A stretch of DNA of 64,000 nucleotides from Piscicola geometra (taxonomy: Eukaryota > Annelida > Clitellata > Hirudinida > Piscicolidae), in the NCBI GenBank assembly GCA_943735955.1, contig OX030967.1:186001-250000 (forward strand), read 5' to 3'. The position numbers and the translations under genes are program-made. Under the pieces are notes generated by a model, which saw only the letters and a list, made by a program, of their open reading frames with translations, had not been told where the DNA came from and did no database searches. This document shows, piece after piece, positions 48,656-59,752 of this stretch. Position 1 is the stretch's first letter, and every line of letters starts with the position of its first letter.

Positions 48656-48750
48656 ACCATTTCGATTTACGGACAACCTCGCAACTGCTCGAACGCCCTC
48701 AAGGAAATCCTCGACATCCTCAAGTCCGAAAACACAGGCAACAACCGAGG
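48656..48750 (+). CDS. Imp: Imp/IGF2BP exon: KH1 end
   Basis: 95 nt: TISIYGQPRNCSNALKEILD followed by ILKSENTGNNR and a split Gly. The order IYGxPxNCxNAxKxIL closely follows the end of KH1 in insect Imp. The acceptor is the last unit of the upstream minisatellite; the donor is GAGG|GTGGGT. Entry phase 0 and 2-nt exit fit the neighbours. This exon is bracketed by two minisatellites that resemble its own splice sites. Confidence 0.92.
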
Positions 48751-48781
48751 GTGGGTTGTGGCATGCTGGGAGGTTTGAGGG

Positions 48782-49528
48782 GAGTCATGGTGGGTCATGG
48801 TGGTTCATGGTGGGTCATGGTGAGTCATGGTGGGTCATGTGAGTCATGGTGGTCATGGTGGGTCATGGTGAGTCATGGTGGGTCATGGTGGGTCATGGTG
48901 GGTCATGGTGGGTCATGGTGAGTCATGGTGAGTCATGGTGGGTCATGGTGGGTCATGGTGAGTCATGGTGGGTCATGGTGAGTCATGGTGGGTCATGGTG
49001 GGTCATGGTGAGTCATGGTGGGTCATGGTGAGTCATGGTGGGTCATGGTGGGTCATGGTGAGTCATGGTGGGTCATGGTGGGTCATGGTGAGTCATGGTG
49101 GGTCATGGTGAGTCATGGTGGGTCATGGTGGGTCATGGTGGGTCATGGTGGGTCATGGTGGGTCATGGTGGGTCATGGTGAGTCATGGTGGGTCATGGTG
49201 GGTCATGGTGAGTCATGGTGGGTCATGGTGGGTCATGGTGGGTCATGGTGGGTCATGGTGAGTCATGGTGGGTCATGGTGGGTCATGGTGAGTCATGGTG
49301 GGTCATGGTGGGTCATGGTGGGTCATGGTGGGTCATGGTGGGTCATGGTGGGTTATGGTGGGTCATGGTGAGTCATGGTGGGTCATGGTGAGTCATGGTG
49401 GGTCATGGTGGGTCATGGTGAGTCATGGTGGGTTATGGTGGGTCATGGTGGGTCATGGTGAGTCATGGTGGGTCATGGTGGGTCATGGTGAGTCATGGTG
49501 GGTCATGGTGGGTCATGGTGAGTCATGG
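48782..49528. repeat. 10-bp minisatellite GGTCATGGTG/AGTCATGGTG
   Basis: About 74 decamers in a 20-30-bp super-pattern. Junctions of units create ATG|GTGAGT and ATG|GTGGGT, that is, repeated 5' splice-site consensus. The latter has the same hexamer as the true donor at 48751. It occupies nearly the whole 806-bp intron. The open frames (MVGHGESWW) are artefacts. Confidence 0.97.
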
Positions 49529-49556
49529 GGGCCCTCTGCACGCCAATTTCACGCAG

Positions 49557-49635
49557 GGGAGTTGTCTTAAAGATGCTGGCTGATGACAGGTACTGTGGTA
49601 GGCTGATTGGCAAGGAAGGAAAGTTCATTAAGAAG
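49557..49635 (+). CDS. Imp: Imp/IGF2BP exon: KH2, first half
   Basis: Acceptor ATTTCACGCAG. One nucleotide completes Gly, then GVVLKMLADDRYCGRLIGKE and GKFIKK. The KH2 signature LKxLA.....GRLIGKEG, with its GxxG loop GKEG, is typical of Imp/IGF2BP. Exit phase 0. The donor AAG|GTGTGT is the first unit of a (GT)n tract. The following 6.7-kb intron contains hAT fragments, a SINE and a 5.3-kb DNA transposon. Confidence 0.94.
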
Positions 49636-49658
49636 GTGTGTGTGTCTGTGTGTGTGTT

Positions 49659-49697
<39 letters not shown>

Positions 49698-49698
49698 G
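49636..49698. repeat. (GT)n microsatellite starting at the Imp donor
   Basis: 63 bp of GT with a few TCT/TTT interruptions. Its first two bases are the invariant GT of the donor. Confidence 0.95.
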
Positions 49699-50235
49699 CA
49701 GGCTTGCAGAGCCGCTTATTTTTTCTCCGGTTCTGCTCCGGTTTCTGGTAGTTCGACGGCTCTGGCTCGGTTTTTGGTTCGGCTTCCAATAGAAGGGGTG
49801 ACACACGAGACAAACTTGCGCAAATTTTTGACTGAAAAATTGCTTCAAAAAAATAATGCAGAGTGCTTTCTGATTGGCATACTATAACAGTTAAATTGTT
49901 TTGTTGCATTCTAGACTTTTAGTCAGGCTTGTAGAGCCGAGTCGGAGCTGAAAAGCCGCTTCTTTTTGCTAGAGCTAGAGCCGGATAAAACTGGCGGCTT
50001 TTAAAATGAAAGTTGTAATCGAAATAGCGCTTCAAGGTTTTCTTTCGTTCAAGTGGGCTCCACAAAAACCTACATACTTTCTTTTTCTTTTTTGCTTCTA
50101 TTAATTCACAAATTAGTTGACACAGAATCGTTCAACATTCAAATAATATTTAAGCAATAATATTTTTCGAGACAATGTTTCCTCCAAACGTTTTCGCAAG
50201 TTTCTTTCGTGTGAGCCCTCTACAGATTTTCGGAT
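49699..50235. mobile_element. two partial copies of the GAGCCGG hAT-type MITE
   Basis: CAGGCTTGCAGAGCCGC at 49699 and CAGGCTTGTAGAGCCGAG at 49924 both match the left end of the 44030-44828 element, so two copies lie head to tail. The first is truncated. The second runs to the SINE, with right-end-like CCCTCTACAGATTTTCGG at about 50217. No target duplications were identified. Confidence 0.7.
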
Positions 50236-50483
50236 TTTTTTGTGTCCTTTATGTTATTCACAGCTTGACAGACGCAGGCCATGTTACAATGGTTCTGAGA
50301 ACCATGGTTCTTATTCACCAGAGGCGCCACTCCACACGACGTACACATCTTTCAATGCATACGTCGCAAACACCGCATCATATACACTAGGTATATGATA
50401 GATCACGGTTGCTTGTCAGGGGTTCGAACAGGCAACCTTTGAGTTGCAAGTCCGACGTTTACCATCTAAGCCATTCCCGCTCC
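50236..50483 (-). mobile_element. SINE-1 copy 3
   Basis: Minus strand: box A TGGCTTAGATGG, a tRNA-like head, palindrome AGAACCATGGTTCT and a tail matching LINE-A. Box B region GTTCGAACCCC is slightly changed. Confidence 0.9.
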
Positions 50484-50734
50484 TGTTCTTTGTGTTTTTG
50501 TCTACACTGTCTAACGGATTGTTTTTCATTTTCATGGTTGAAGGGTTGTGTCCAAGAGATTCGGCTTCTGCTGCAATAATACACGCTGCATTTCTGTCGC
50601 TAACTTCAGTTCTATCGAGAGCAGCTGCTAAACTTGCGCTGATAACCTTGTCTGGTCGACTGAGTTTGGGTTCACTATTATTTCGACCTGGAGCGTGGTT
50701 ATCTTTGGTTTCGCTAGTACAGGGTCCTGTATCT
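50484..50734 (-). pseudogene. fragment of a transposon-encoded protein
   Basis: The minus strand is open across KLSRPDKVISASLAAALDRT, EVSDRNAACIIAAEAESLGH and NPSTMKMKNNPLDS. The pattern LAAALDRTKVSDR.A is one I associate with genes carried by large DNA transposons in invertebrate and fish genomes (function unknown). It may be the upstream part of the proteins at 51612-54481, separated by the terminal repeat of the next element. No intact gene. Confidence 0.4.
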
Positions 50735-51611
50735 AGAAACCACCACGGATTTGTCAAAATTTTCAATTAATTTTTTTAAATATAAATTTAATAGATTTTG
50801 ATTCGCAGATTGTAAATCTGTTTTCATTTTTCAATATTCCAATCGATTCAAAAGTTATTCAGCTTTTAAACTCGAATAAATAGAACTTTTAGGGGAATTA
50901 CGTACAGCGCTGTCTGGCCTGAATAAATATGCGTTTCATGGACCTGACTGAGAGTCTAACTTTTTCACTATACTTTTTAATACCTCTCGTATATTGAGAA
51001 ACTGTCGTTACTTGCTTGTTTAAAACCAAGAAAAATTATATATTTGAATATTCAATATTTGGAAAATATAAATTATTATTTTTAATGAGCATTTCTGACG
51101 CTTTCGACTCTAAATTTATCGAAATTAGTTTCTTTTATGAATGAAAACTTCAAAAAAACTTAAAATTTGAAACTTAAATTAAAAGCTAATTTTGACAATA
51201 AAAATTATAAAGTAACTTTTTAGTGCTTCTGAGTTTCGTTCATGACACCAGTATGAATACTTTGATTGATTTAAATGTTGTTTATTCTATTTAAGATATT
51301 TAAAACATTTAAAACATTTTGGACATTTTATTTTTCATATAAGACAGAAGCGAAAACAAAAACCCAAAAAATCCTAAACTCTTTTTTTCAATTCATCTGA
51401 GCCAAAAGTTTTTTTTGTAAACACTTTTTTTCTTGTTGTTTTTGCAGCTCTTGTATCTTTCCTATTTTGCCAGCTGAGTTCCATACTTTTATTTTTTCCT
51501 ACTCTGGCTTTTCGGATAACCACACCGAAAGAGGTTTTATTGTTCTTTGCAACATCTGTAAGGATGTGTGGTAGTTGATGCTGGCATTTGGCTTCCTTCT
51601 CTGACTACTAT

Positions 51612-52016
51612 CTAGTTGCCCAAGATGATGGTCGCAGGATAGATTCGTTTATGGTGCAAATGATGTCTTTCTACTGCACGTGCATCAGGTTTTTTATTCA
51701 ATGAAGCATTTGGCAAAAAACCGTTCATTTGTTTTTCTATGGTTTTAAGGATGCCAGTGCTCGCTTTCTTGACCATTTCTGTAAATATAGCGTTTTCTTT
51801 ATTTATCTTTCCCAAAGCCTCAATGTACACTTTTTCATGAACAACACAATATTCCTTGTCGATCCATTCTTCGAAGATTTTACGCGGGTTAACTTTGCAC
51901 TTTTGAAGATATTTATATAGGTCTTGAACTTGAATGTTTAAATTAAGATTTGGCACCACATTCCCCGAGACTAAAAGGTTCCAGAATGGACCAGTCACTT
52001 CAATTAGCAACCCCAA
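51612..52016 (-). pseudogene. C-terminal part of a transposon-encoded protein
   Basis: 134 residues open. Motifs include GLLIEVTGPFWNLLVSGNVV, DLYKYLQKCKVNPRKIFEEW and a His-rich end RAVERHHLHHKRIYPATIIL. The GPFWNLL...L.EY-like arrangement recalls proteins carried by large animal DNA transposons that also have the LAAALDRT motif. I cannot name a catalytic domain. Confidence 0.4.
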
Positions 52017-52034
52017 TCGATTTTTAAAACATGT

Positions 52035-52520
52035 TCATTTTTTAAAATTGAAACGCTCAAATTGTAGATTTTGATTTACTGATTTTAAATACGTTAACCA
52101 AATTTTAATTTGTTTGTTTAAAAAAAAGTTAGACCTATTTTAAAATTTAAAAAGAACACATTTTTTGTACTATTTTTACGTCATAATCTATAAGCAATTC
52201 ACGGCCCCCTCACAAAACAGAAATATTGTTTTTTTGTCATAACTTTTGTTTTTTTTTCTTATATTGTTGAAAATCACTAGTTTTATTTAATTTGATACAA
52301 GGAATCAGAATTAAAAGTTAAAAGAATTATATCTTTCAAAATGACAAAGTTATTAACATTTTAAAAGCTTCACTTATGGAAGAAATCAACCTTTACAGTA
52401 GTTTATTCTTTTTAATTATTATATACTTTTTTAAAATTGAAACGCTCAAATTGTAGATTTTGATTTACTGATTTTAAATACGTTAACCAAATTTTAATTT
52501 GTTTGTTTAAAAAAAAGTTA
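52035..52520. repeat. ~90-bp direct repeat, two copies
   Basis: The phrase AAATTGAAACGCTCAAATTG, continuing through ACGTTAACCAAATTTTAATT, occurs at about 52035-52130 and again at 52432-52520, nearly identical. Between them and up to 53100 the DNA is AT-rich without coding signal. Confidence 0.9.
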
Positions 52521-53345
52521 TACGCATTTTAACTTAATAACTTAACAATTTTGTGTCAAGTCGAAAGCATGTACACTTTAAAATCTATTTCGTATACTTA
52601 AAAAATGTTTTTTCAAAACTTTTTTTACAGAATTTTATTGAGTATAACTTATACTTTTTCAATAACTTTCTTAAGTAAAAACTATCTTTTTTGATTCCCG
52701 AATTACTAAATTTAGAGCTTTGCCTCGAGTTTTCTGGCTTCTCACTTAATATTTATTCAACTTAAGAAAAATATAATGATAGATTATTTAAAAACGAATC
52801 TAATTATGTATAATTCAATATTATACGTAATTTTTTGGTTAGCGAAATAAGAAATGAATAAGTACGTATAAAAAGTAGCAGTCCCTAAATTATAGCTTTT
52901 TACTGTTACGCTAGATTCAAGGGATATTTTGATTAAAATCCTTTTATTTGAAAGCTTACATAATATATAATTTATTTATGAAATACTCATTTAAAAGATA
53001 ATGAAATTGTCTTTCATGCACTTGCTTTTTTATTTCGATAGAATTACGCATAACTTAAATTTTAAGACTTTTCTATAATTTTACTGTAAAACGTTGTTTT
53101 TGCTCATTAGCATAACTCGATTGGGGTTGCTACTTCAATATAAATTATTGTTAGGCATGATAACATGTAAATTACGGTTTTATTTTCTAGATCTTTTTTC
53201 ACTAATTTTATTCTTTTATTAAGTTTGCTTGATTTATTAACTACTTCTAAGAAATCATTATGATGATACATTATTTCAGCTGCAGTTTTAAACAAGCCAT
53301 CAAACCTAGTGTTTTTATAATTACCGATCTTTGACTTGCGCTTTT

Positions 53346-53402
53346 TTTCACTTAGTAAAGGGCGCTATACAAATTATTAGTGATTGATTGATTGATTGAT
53401 AC
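53346..53402 (+). mobile_element. CR1 3'-end fragment
   Basis: CACTTAGTAAAGGGCGCTAT, ACAAATTATTAGTGATTGAT and further GATT repeats are identical to the 3' end of the CR1 LINE at 34437. An extreme 5' truncation inserted between transposon coding fragments. Confidence 0.85.
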
Positions 53403-54481
53403 CTTTTTCGGAACAATAAGCCCCCCACATATCTTTCAGACCCAGATGGTCCTCCGCTGGTCCAAATGTACTTGAAGTTATTCTCACCACTTTTTCCACC
53501 ACCGTTTTGGTTTTGAACCCAAACTTTATACTGTGAATTGAATTCTGTCCTAGGCGCCCATTTTCTTCTGCCAGACCCAATTCATATTTTTTTATCTCCT
53601 CACATGCATATTTATGGAATCCAAGATAAACATGGGCCATGCAAAAATGTTTTGTATTGGTGAATTCTTTTCTGTTCCAGATTTTCCCAGTTCTTTTAAT
53701 GGCCAGTCTTTCAGCATAAGGTTAGCAAGTTTTTCTTTAGCTGCCCTGTCCGTCATAGTGAATGACATTTTCTTTAAAGCTTCTTTTACAAAGTTATTTT
53801 CTGGATGCTGTTGAATACTCATCTGAAGCTCACCCAGTTGAATCAAATGTTTTTGAGTCACTTCTGTTATTGTAGCTGCGGTTTCACTAGAAACACTAAG
53901 CTAAAAATATCTCCATTGTTGAACGTAATCGAGGTTTCAATGATTTTTTCTTTTTTCCGACTTGTCCCATCTCTTTGTAAACCCCAAAAATCGCATTTTC
54001 CCATTTTATTTACTATTAAATATTTTGCCATTATATGACCTTCCTCCACCATTCTCCTTACAGTACTAGCTCTTGGAAGGTCTTTACTTTTAAAATTGTA
54101 TTTAAATATATTTCTACCAACGACCTCTGTAACCCGAGATACTTTTTCAGTGGCAACTTCAAGAGAATTACGCATTGTCTTATGTTGTTTGAAAAATATC
54201 CTTTCGACGATCTTGTTCCCAAATCCAAATAAGAGACCCTGAGTTTATTCAATTCTTCTAACCTTTCAATCCCAAATCATTTTCCTGAAGTTTATTTGGA
54301 ATTTTTCAAGTTTATTTTTATTATCTGTTTTGAAGCTATAGTTTTTTTCATTATCAGAAATTCTCGTATTAGAAATGTTATTTTTAATAAATAGACTACT
54401 TTTGGACTTTTTAGCTTTAACTTCTTTAATAACTTCCAATTCAAGTCGACTTTGGAGTTTAGCAATTGTTTTTTTTTTCAT
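53403..54481 (-). pseudogene. broken transposon gene, several frames
   Basis: Minus-strand pieces in order: 54266-54481 (basic, coiled KLQSRLELEVIKEVKAKKSK); 53867-54175 (DLPRASTVRRMVEEGHIMAK and DFWGLQRDGTSRKKEKIIET); 53592-53861 (MSIQQHPENNFVKEALKKMS); 53377-53640 (MAHVYLGFHKYACEEIKKYE, LKDMWGAYCSEKGI). The TSRKKEK / DGT stretch parallels hAT/KDZ-like proteins where a DGT precedes a basic patch, but I cannot place the family. Frameshifts between pieces indicate decay. The ~1 kb 52521-53376 holds no other signal. Confidence 0.45.
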
Positions 54482-54574
54482 CCAGTTCTCGGGTAAGGCT
54501 TATGACATTTTTGGGTTCGAGAGTTAATTTATTACTTAAAAATCTCAATCGAAACATAAGTTTTTCATTATTAT

Positions 54575-55486
54575 TTAGAGTTTCGCGTAAAAGTTGTCTA
54601 TTTTTTCTTGCTTTTGTAGTAGTAGTATAGTAGTATTAGTCTTTATAGTGCCTTTGTTTCGACACTCTAGGGTTGGAGATAAGGGAAAACCCTGTCTAAC
54701 TCCACTTGTGCACGCAACCCATTCTGTCTTCAAGTCCCCCAACACAAACCTCACTCTGTTCTTTCCATACACCTCCCTCAACACCCTTGAAATTCTTCCA
54801 CCCATTCCCATTTTCTCTAACCCCTCAAACAATTTACCTCTGTTCACCCTATCATATGCCTTTTCTAAGTCTACCAATTGTTTTTCCCCTCTTGCCTTTG
54901 CAATTTCAACAACCCACCCTAACATAAAAAGGTTATAATCCCCACGCCTCCCTCTCCAAAATCCTTCCTGTGTTTCATTAATTATACAATTACTTTCTGC
55001 CCATCTTTCCACTCGTTCTCCCAAAATAATCATCATCAGCTTATATAAAATGCTGCTAATTGCTACCGGTCGATAATTCTTAATTTTCCGTCTCTCCCCT
55101 TCTTTATGAATTAGGACGACCAGACTATACCTCCAACTTTTCGGTACCTTCCCTCCTTCTAATATTTTATTAAACCAATTCCTCACCTCTTCTCTTCCTC
55201 TACATTTCAACAACTTCAACAACTCCCCACTTCCCACTCTTCATCCGCTGCTTTTCCTGGTTTAAGTTTTTTCAGTGCCCGTTCAAATTCATTCCTACTG
55301 ATGTTTCCTTCATCCTCCATTTTTTTACTTTCTTTTTCGATGTTCATCGTGGCTTCTCCCTCCGTGTTCAAAAGCTTTCCCCATGTATTGAGTATGCACT
55401 CTCCCATCTCCTCTTTCTCTTTCCACACACCACCCTCTTCATCCACCAAATCCTCTACCTCCATTAATTGCATCTCTTTTATTTAC
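54575..55486 (-). mobile_element. LINE-C copy 2, internally deleted
   Basis: On the minus strand: the linker NTWGKLLNTEGEATMNIEKE, the RT fingers YRPVAISSILYKLMMIILGE, and the palm up to TSGVRQGFPLSPTL. The sequence then jumps directly to the LINE-C 3' end (GAGTGTCGAAACAAAGGCAC TATAAAGACTA), so the catalytic YADD and all downstream coding are deleted. 5'-truncated at ~55486. Better preserved than copy 1 in the shared part. Confidence 0.85.
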
Positions 55487-55997
55487 ATTTTTTGTTGAAT
55501 AACGCCACATCTCTCTCGAATTAGCTTGAATTTAGATGTTTGTTTTTTTATAAGGTAATTAAATTAAAATAAAATGCCCAACATGTTTTTTATATCTCAA
55601 ATAGAATAAAAATAACATTTAGATCATTTAAATTGATCATACTGGAGTCATGAATGAGGCCCAAAAGCACTATAAAGTTACCTTTTCATTTCAGTTGTCA
55701 AAATAAGCTTTTAATTTGAATTTTCATTCATAAAAAATGTTCATCAATATACGAGAGGTATTAAAAAGTATAGTGAAAAAGTTAGACTCTCAGTCAGGTC
55801 CATGAAACGCATATTTATTCAGGCCAAACAGCGCTGTACGTAATTCTCCTAAAAGTTCAATTAAAAGCTGGATAACTTTTGAAGCGATTGGAATATTGAA
55901 AAAATAAAAACAGATTTACAATCTGCAAATCAAAATCTATTAAATGTATATTTATTTTTTTTAAATTGACAATTTTGGAAAATCCGTGGTGGTTGCT

Positions 55998-56075
55998 ACA
56001 TATACTTAGTGTATATGATGCGGTGTTTCGCAAATTGAGAGTGGCGCCTCAGATGCGTGCCTTGGCGCATTATAA
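55998..56075 (+). mobile_element. SINE-1 fragment
   Basis: ACATATACTTAGTGTATATG, ATGCGGTGTTT and GAGTGGCGCCTCAGATGCGT correspond to the SINE-1 middle. The head is cut off by the right end of the 5.3-kb transposon. The 56076-56328 remainder holds nothing recognisable. Confidence 0.7.
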
Positions 56076-56328
56076 ATATGCATTTTAGTTATAATAATAG
56101 GATAGAAGTTTTTTTCAAATTCATCAGTTCAAGTAGGTATTTCGCTCACCAGGGTTATAATGACTTTGAACTTATGGTCTATGCGTGAACTTTTTCACCA
56201 AGAAAATTTAAAAAAAGTATTAATTACTTTTTTACAATTATTAATCGAGTTCTGAGCCAGGATTAGGTGAGGTCGCAAAAATTCATAAGCCTAAAGTACA
56301 AGTAACACAGCCAGAGTACACATCACAG

Positions 56329-56421
56329 GTGATTGAAGAAACAGACACGAAGATCTTAGTCTCCAACATGCAAGACGTCATCACCATCTACCCTGACCGC
56401 ATCATCAGCATCAAAGGAGAG
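56329..56421 (+). CDS. Imp: Imp/IGF2BP exon: KH2 middle
   Basis: 31 codons, acceptor GTACACATCACAG. Reads VIEETDTKILVSNMQDVITI and YPDRIISIKGE. DTDTKI-like (ETDTKIL) and PxRxIxxKG are conserved positions of Imp KH2 in both insect and vertebrate proteins. Phase 0 on both sides. The donor GAG|GTACTA runs straight into an (ACT)n array. Confidence 0.94.
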
Positions 56422-57210
<789 letters not shown>

Positions 57211-57220
57211 CCACTAATAG

Positions 57221-57343
57221 GTGGACAACCAGGTGAGGGCACAGTCGCTGATCTCATGCAAGTTGAACGAGTGCATCGAGAGGGACTCGACGAGCAGCCT
57301 TCTGAGCGACAACCACGCCGACAGGAGGAACTACGTCTCCAAT
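57221..57343 (+). CDS. Imp: Imp/IGF2BP exon: KH2 end and linker
   Basis: VDNQVRAQSLISCKLNECIE followed by RDSTSSLLSDNHADRRNYVS and N. The helix RAxxxIxxKLxxxxExD matches the last KH2 helix of Imp proteins; the rest is a short, polar KH2-KH3 linker. The acceptor is CTAATAG; the proposed donor AAT|GTTAGA is weak but leaves phase 0 and a 68-bp intron. A stronger-looking CAG|GTGAGG at 57230-57238 would delete the conserved helix and is not favoured. Confidence 0.85.
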
Positions 57344-57411
57344 GTTAGAAAGGCCCGTCTGTCTCTCATGCTGCTATCTGCATTCACTTCACTCATCAAC
57401 TTCCCTTGAAG

Positions 57412-57546
57412 GCAACAAATGGATCGAGCCAGCTTGCCGTGGAGAGTTGCCAGATCGTGGTGCCCAACTCGATAGTTGGCTCCATTATTGGATCGGGGGG
57501 GTCCATCATTAAGCAGATCATGCAGGATTCTGCGGCTAAAGTCACC
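57412..57546 (+). CDS. Imp: Imp/IGF2BP exon: KH3, first half
   Basis: Acceptor CAACTTCCCTTGAAG; 45 codons containing QLAVESCQIVVPNSIVGSII, GSGGSIIKQIMQDSAAKVT. The GxxG loop is GSGG. Proposed donor ACC|GTGCGT at 57547; reading through would hit a stop at ~57582. The remaining KH3 half and KH4 were not found up to 64000, so the gene continues past the window or across another large intron. Confidence 0.88.
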
Positions 57547-57589
57547 GTGCGTGGGGTTGGTGGGTTGGAGAGTAATGAATAAAAATTCA

Positions 57590-57835
57590 CAATAACAACG
57601 TAAATTAAAAGCTTATTTTGACAACTAAAATAAAAAAGTTACTTTATAATGCTTTTGTGCTTCGTTCATGACGCCAGGATGATCGATTCGATTGATTTAA
57701 ATGTTTTTTATTTTATTTAAGATATTTAAAACATTTGAGGCATTTTATTTTTCACATGAAACACAAGCAAAAAAAAGAACAAAAAATCTTATGAAGTCCT
57801 AATCTTAAGCCCTTTCGAGTCTAAAGTTTATTCTT
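57590..57835. mobile_element. fragment related to the 5.3-kb transposon
   Basis: The sequence TTGATTTAAATGTTTTTTAT ... TTTAAGATATTTAAAACATT matches 51270-51390 inside the transposon at 50735. A solo subterminal fragment. Confidence 0.65.
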
Positions 57836-58450
57836 TAACAAAGAGAGATTATGCATTACCCCACTGAGTGAAGATACAAGAAGAACTTTAAGGAAAAAAC
57901 ATAGACAATGGGAGTGTTATATAAAGGAACGAAACGATAAAAATTATGAGCTTTACAAAATAGCAAGAAAAAAGCATTTATAATAGATCGGAAACAGCAG
58001 GAGCGTCAAATTGCAAAATGTTCCAAATCAAATCCTGAGAAATTTAAGCTTACATTAATTTAAAAATAAAAACGGATTGGCATATCCGAGTTGCACCTAA
58101 CAGGATGTGACGGATTACTGAAAATTGCAACAACTGATTTAGAAAAGGCAGAAAGTCTCAATAATTTCCTTTAAAGTGTATTTACAGAAGTAAATAATGA
58201 TAACTTTAATAAAATAGAATATATTACTTTCAAAGAAAGATCTAATGATGGAGATGTCACAAAGGATGAAATTTATAACGTATTAAAAGAAATAAATGTA
58301 ACAAAAGCCCCAGGTCCAGATGGTATTCACGCCATAGCATTATCAAAATTAGCGAGTATCATACATACACCATTATGTAAAATTTTTAATAGCTCATTAA
58401 ATAGCGGCATAATACCAAGAGATTGGAAAAAGGGGAAATAATACAAATAT

Positions 58451-58699
58451 GAGCGGGGATGGCTTAGATGGTAGACGTCGGACTTGCAACTTAAAGGTTG
58501 CCTGTTCGAATCCTTGACAAACAACCGTGAACTATCATATATCTAGTGTATATGATGCGGTGTTTGCGACGTATGCATTGAAAGATGTGTACGTCATGTG
58601 GAGTGGCGTCTCGGCGCATAAGAACCATGGTTCTCAGAACCATTGTAACATGGTCTGCGTCTGTTAGGCTGTGAACAGTATAGACCAAACAAAAAAATA
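58451..58699 (+). mobile_element. SINE-1 copy 4, inside LINE-B
   Basis: Full tRNA-like head (TGGCTTAGATGG; GTTCGAATCC), body and LINE-A-like tail, ending with an A-rich run. It interrupts LINE-B between DWKKGK and KKGDK of the reverse transcriptase. Confidence 0.92.
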
Positions 58700-59095
58700 T
58701 ATATAAAAAAGGAGATAAAAAAAGGTATCTAGTTACAGGCTAGTTAGTTTAGCTAGTATAACATGAAAACTAGTAGAAAAAGTATTAAGAAAAAGAATAG
58801 AAAACATATGAATATAAATGATTCATTTAGCAAAAGACAATATGGTTTTATTGGAGTACGGTCGATTTCGTTACAATGAATAATGGTAATGGATAATTGG
58901 ACTAGTATTTTAGGCAAAGGGGGGGTAATTGATGTAATATATACGGATTTTATGAAAGCATTTGATACGGTACCGCATAGAAAATTAATATATAAATTAG
59001 AAAGTTATGGAGTTGGTTATAAAACATGTAGGTAGATAAGTAATTTTCTAAATGATAGGGTACAAAGGGTCAATGTTAATGGTGTTAAATCACAA

Positions 59096-59752
59096 TTGGT
59101 GAAAGTAAAAAGTGGCATTCCCCAAGGATCAGTCTTGGGCCCACTATTATTTGTTTTATTTATCAACGATCTGCCAGAGAGAGTGAGTTCAAATATATTT
59201 ATGTACGCTGATAATTGTAAAATATATCAACAAATTAATGAAAAAGAGGACCAAACAAGGCTAAAAGAAGATATAAACAAAGTAGTGGAATGGAGTCAGC
59301 AATGGGACCTCAGACTTCATCCACATAAATGTAAACTATTGCAAATATACTGAAATAAAAAGGAAGAAAGAGTTTATTCTATGCAGGATTATGAAGGGGG
59401 TCAGGTAGTTTTAGAGAGTATAGAGTACGAAAAAGACCTTGGTGTAATTATAGACAAGAATTTGAAATTCGATATTCACATCCAAAAGCATGTAAATAAA
59501 GCTAACCAAATAATAGGACTAATAAGAAGAACTTTAAAATTTTTTGATATAAAAAAATTTAGATTATTATTTAAAGGTATAGTTAGGCCCCATCTAGAAT
59601 ACCTTAGCAGTGTATGGAGCACTTCATTGAAAAAACAAATGGATTGCATAGAAAATTTACAAAGAAGGGCTACAAAAATGCTACCTTATCTAAAAGACAA
59701 GACTTATAATGATAGACTTAAAGTAATTAAGTTGCCAACATTAAAATACTGA
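59096..59752 (+). pseudogene. LINE-B reverse transcriptase, palm to thumb
   Basis: Two open stretches (59096-59353 and 59381-59752) split by one TGA at 59351. SGIPQGSVLGPLLFVLFIND is intact but the catalytic motif reads MYADNCK, where the second Asp of ADD is Asn. An active enzyme is therefore not expected even without the stop. Confidence 0.82.

Larger units (their letters stand above)
50735..55997 (-). mobile_element. 5.3-kb DNA transposon with ~260-bp inverted repeats
   Basis: The ends AGAAACCACCACGGATTT and, inverted, AGCAACCACCACGGATTT are followed by about 250 bp of matching inverted sequence (50735-51000 versus 55740-55997), including GTACAGCGCTGT. The interior has several minus-strand coding remnants, a LINE-C fragment and a CR1 tail. 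The ends are related to the 1.9-kb element at 14848-16743. Flanking 9-mers do not match, so no target duplication is claimed. It lies in an Imp intron. Confidence 0.78.

Noticed and set aside
49567..49909. Minus-strand ORFs with HTHTHT stretches
   Set aside because: They read through the (GT)n microsatellite and MITE sequence; the Imp exon on the plus strand explains the coding signal.
57230..57238. Strong donor-like CAG|GTGAGG inside the KH2-end exon
   Set aside because: Using it would remove the conserved RAxxxIxxKL helix of KH2; the longer exon keeps frame and family pattern.
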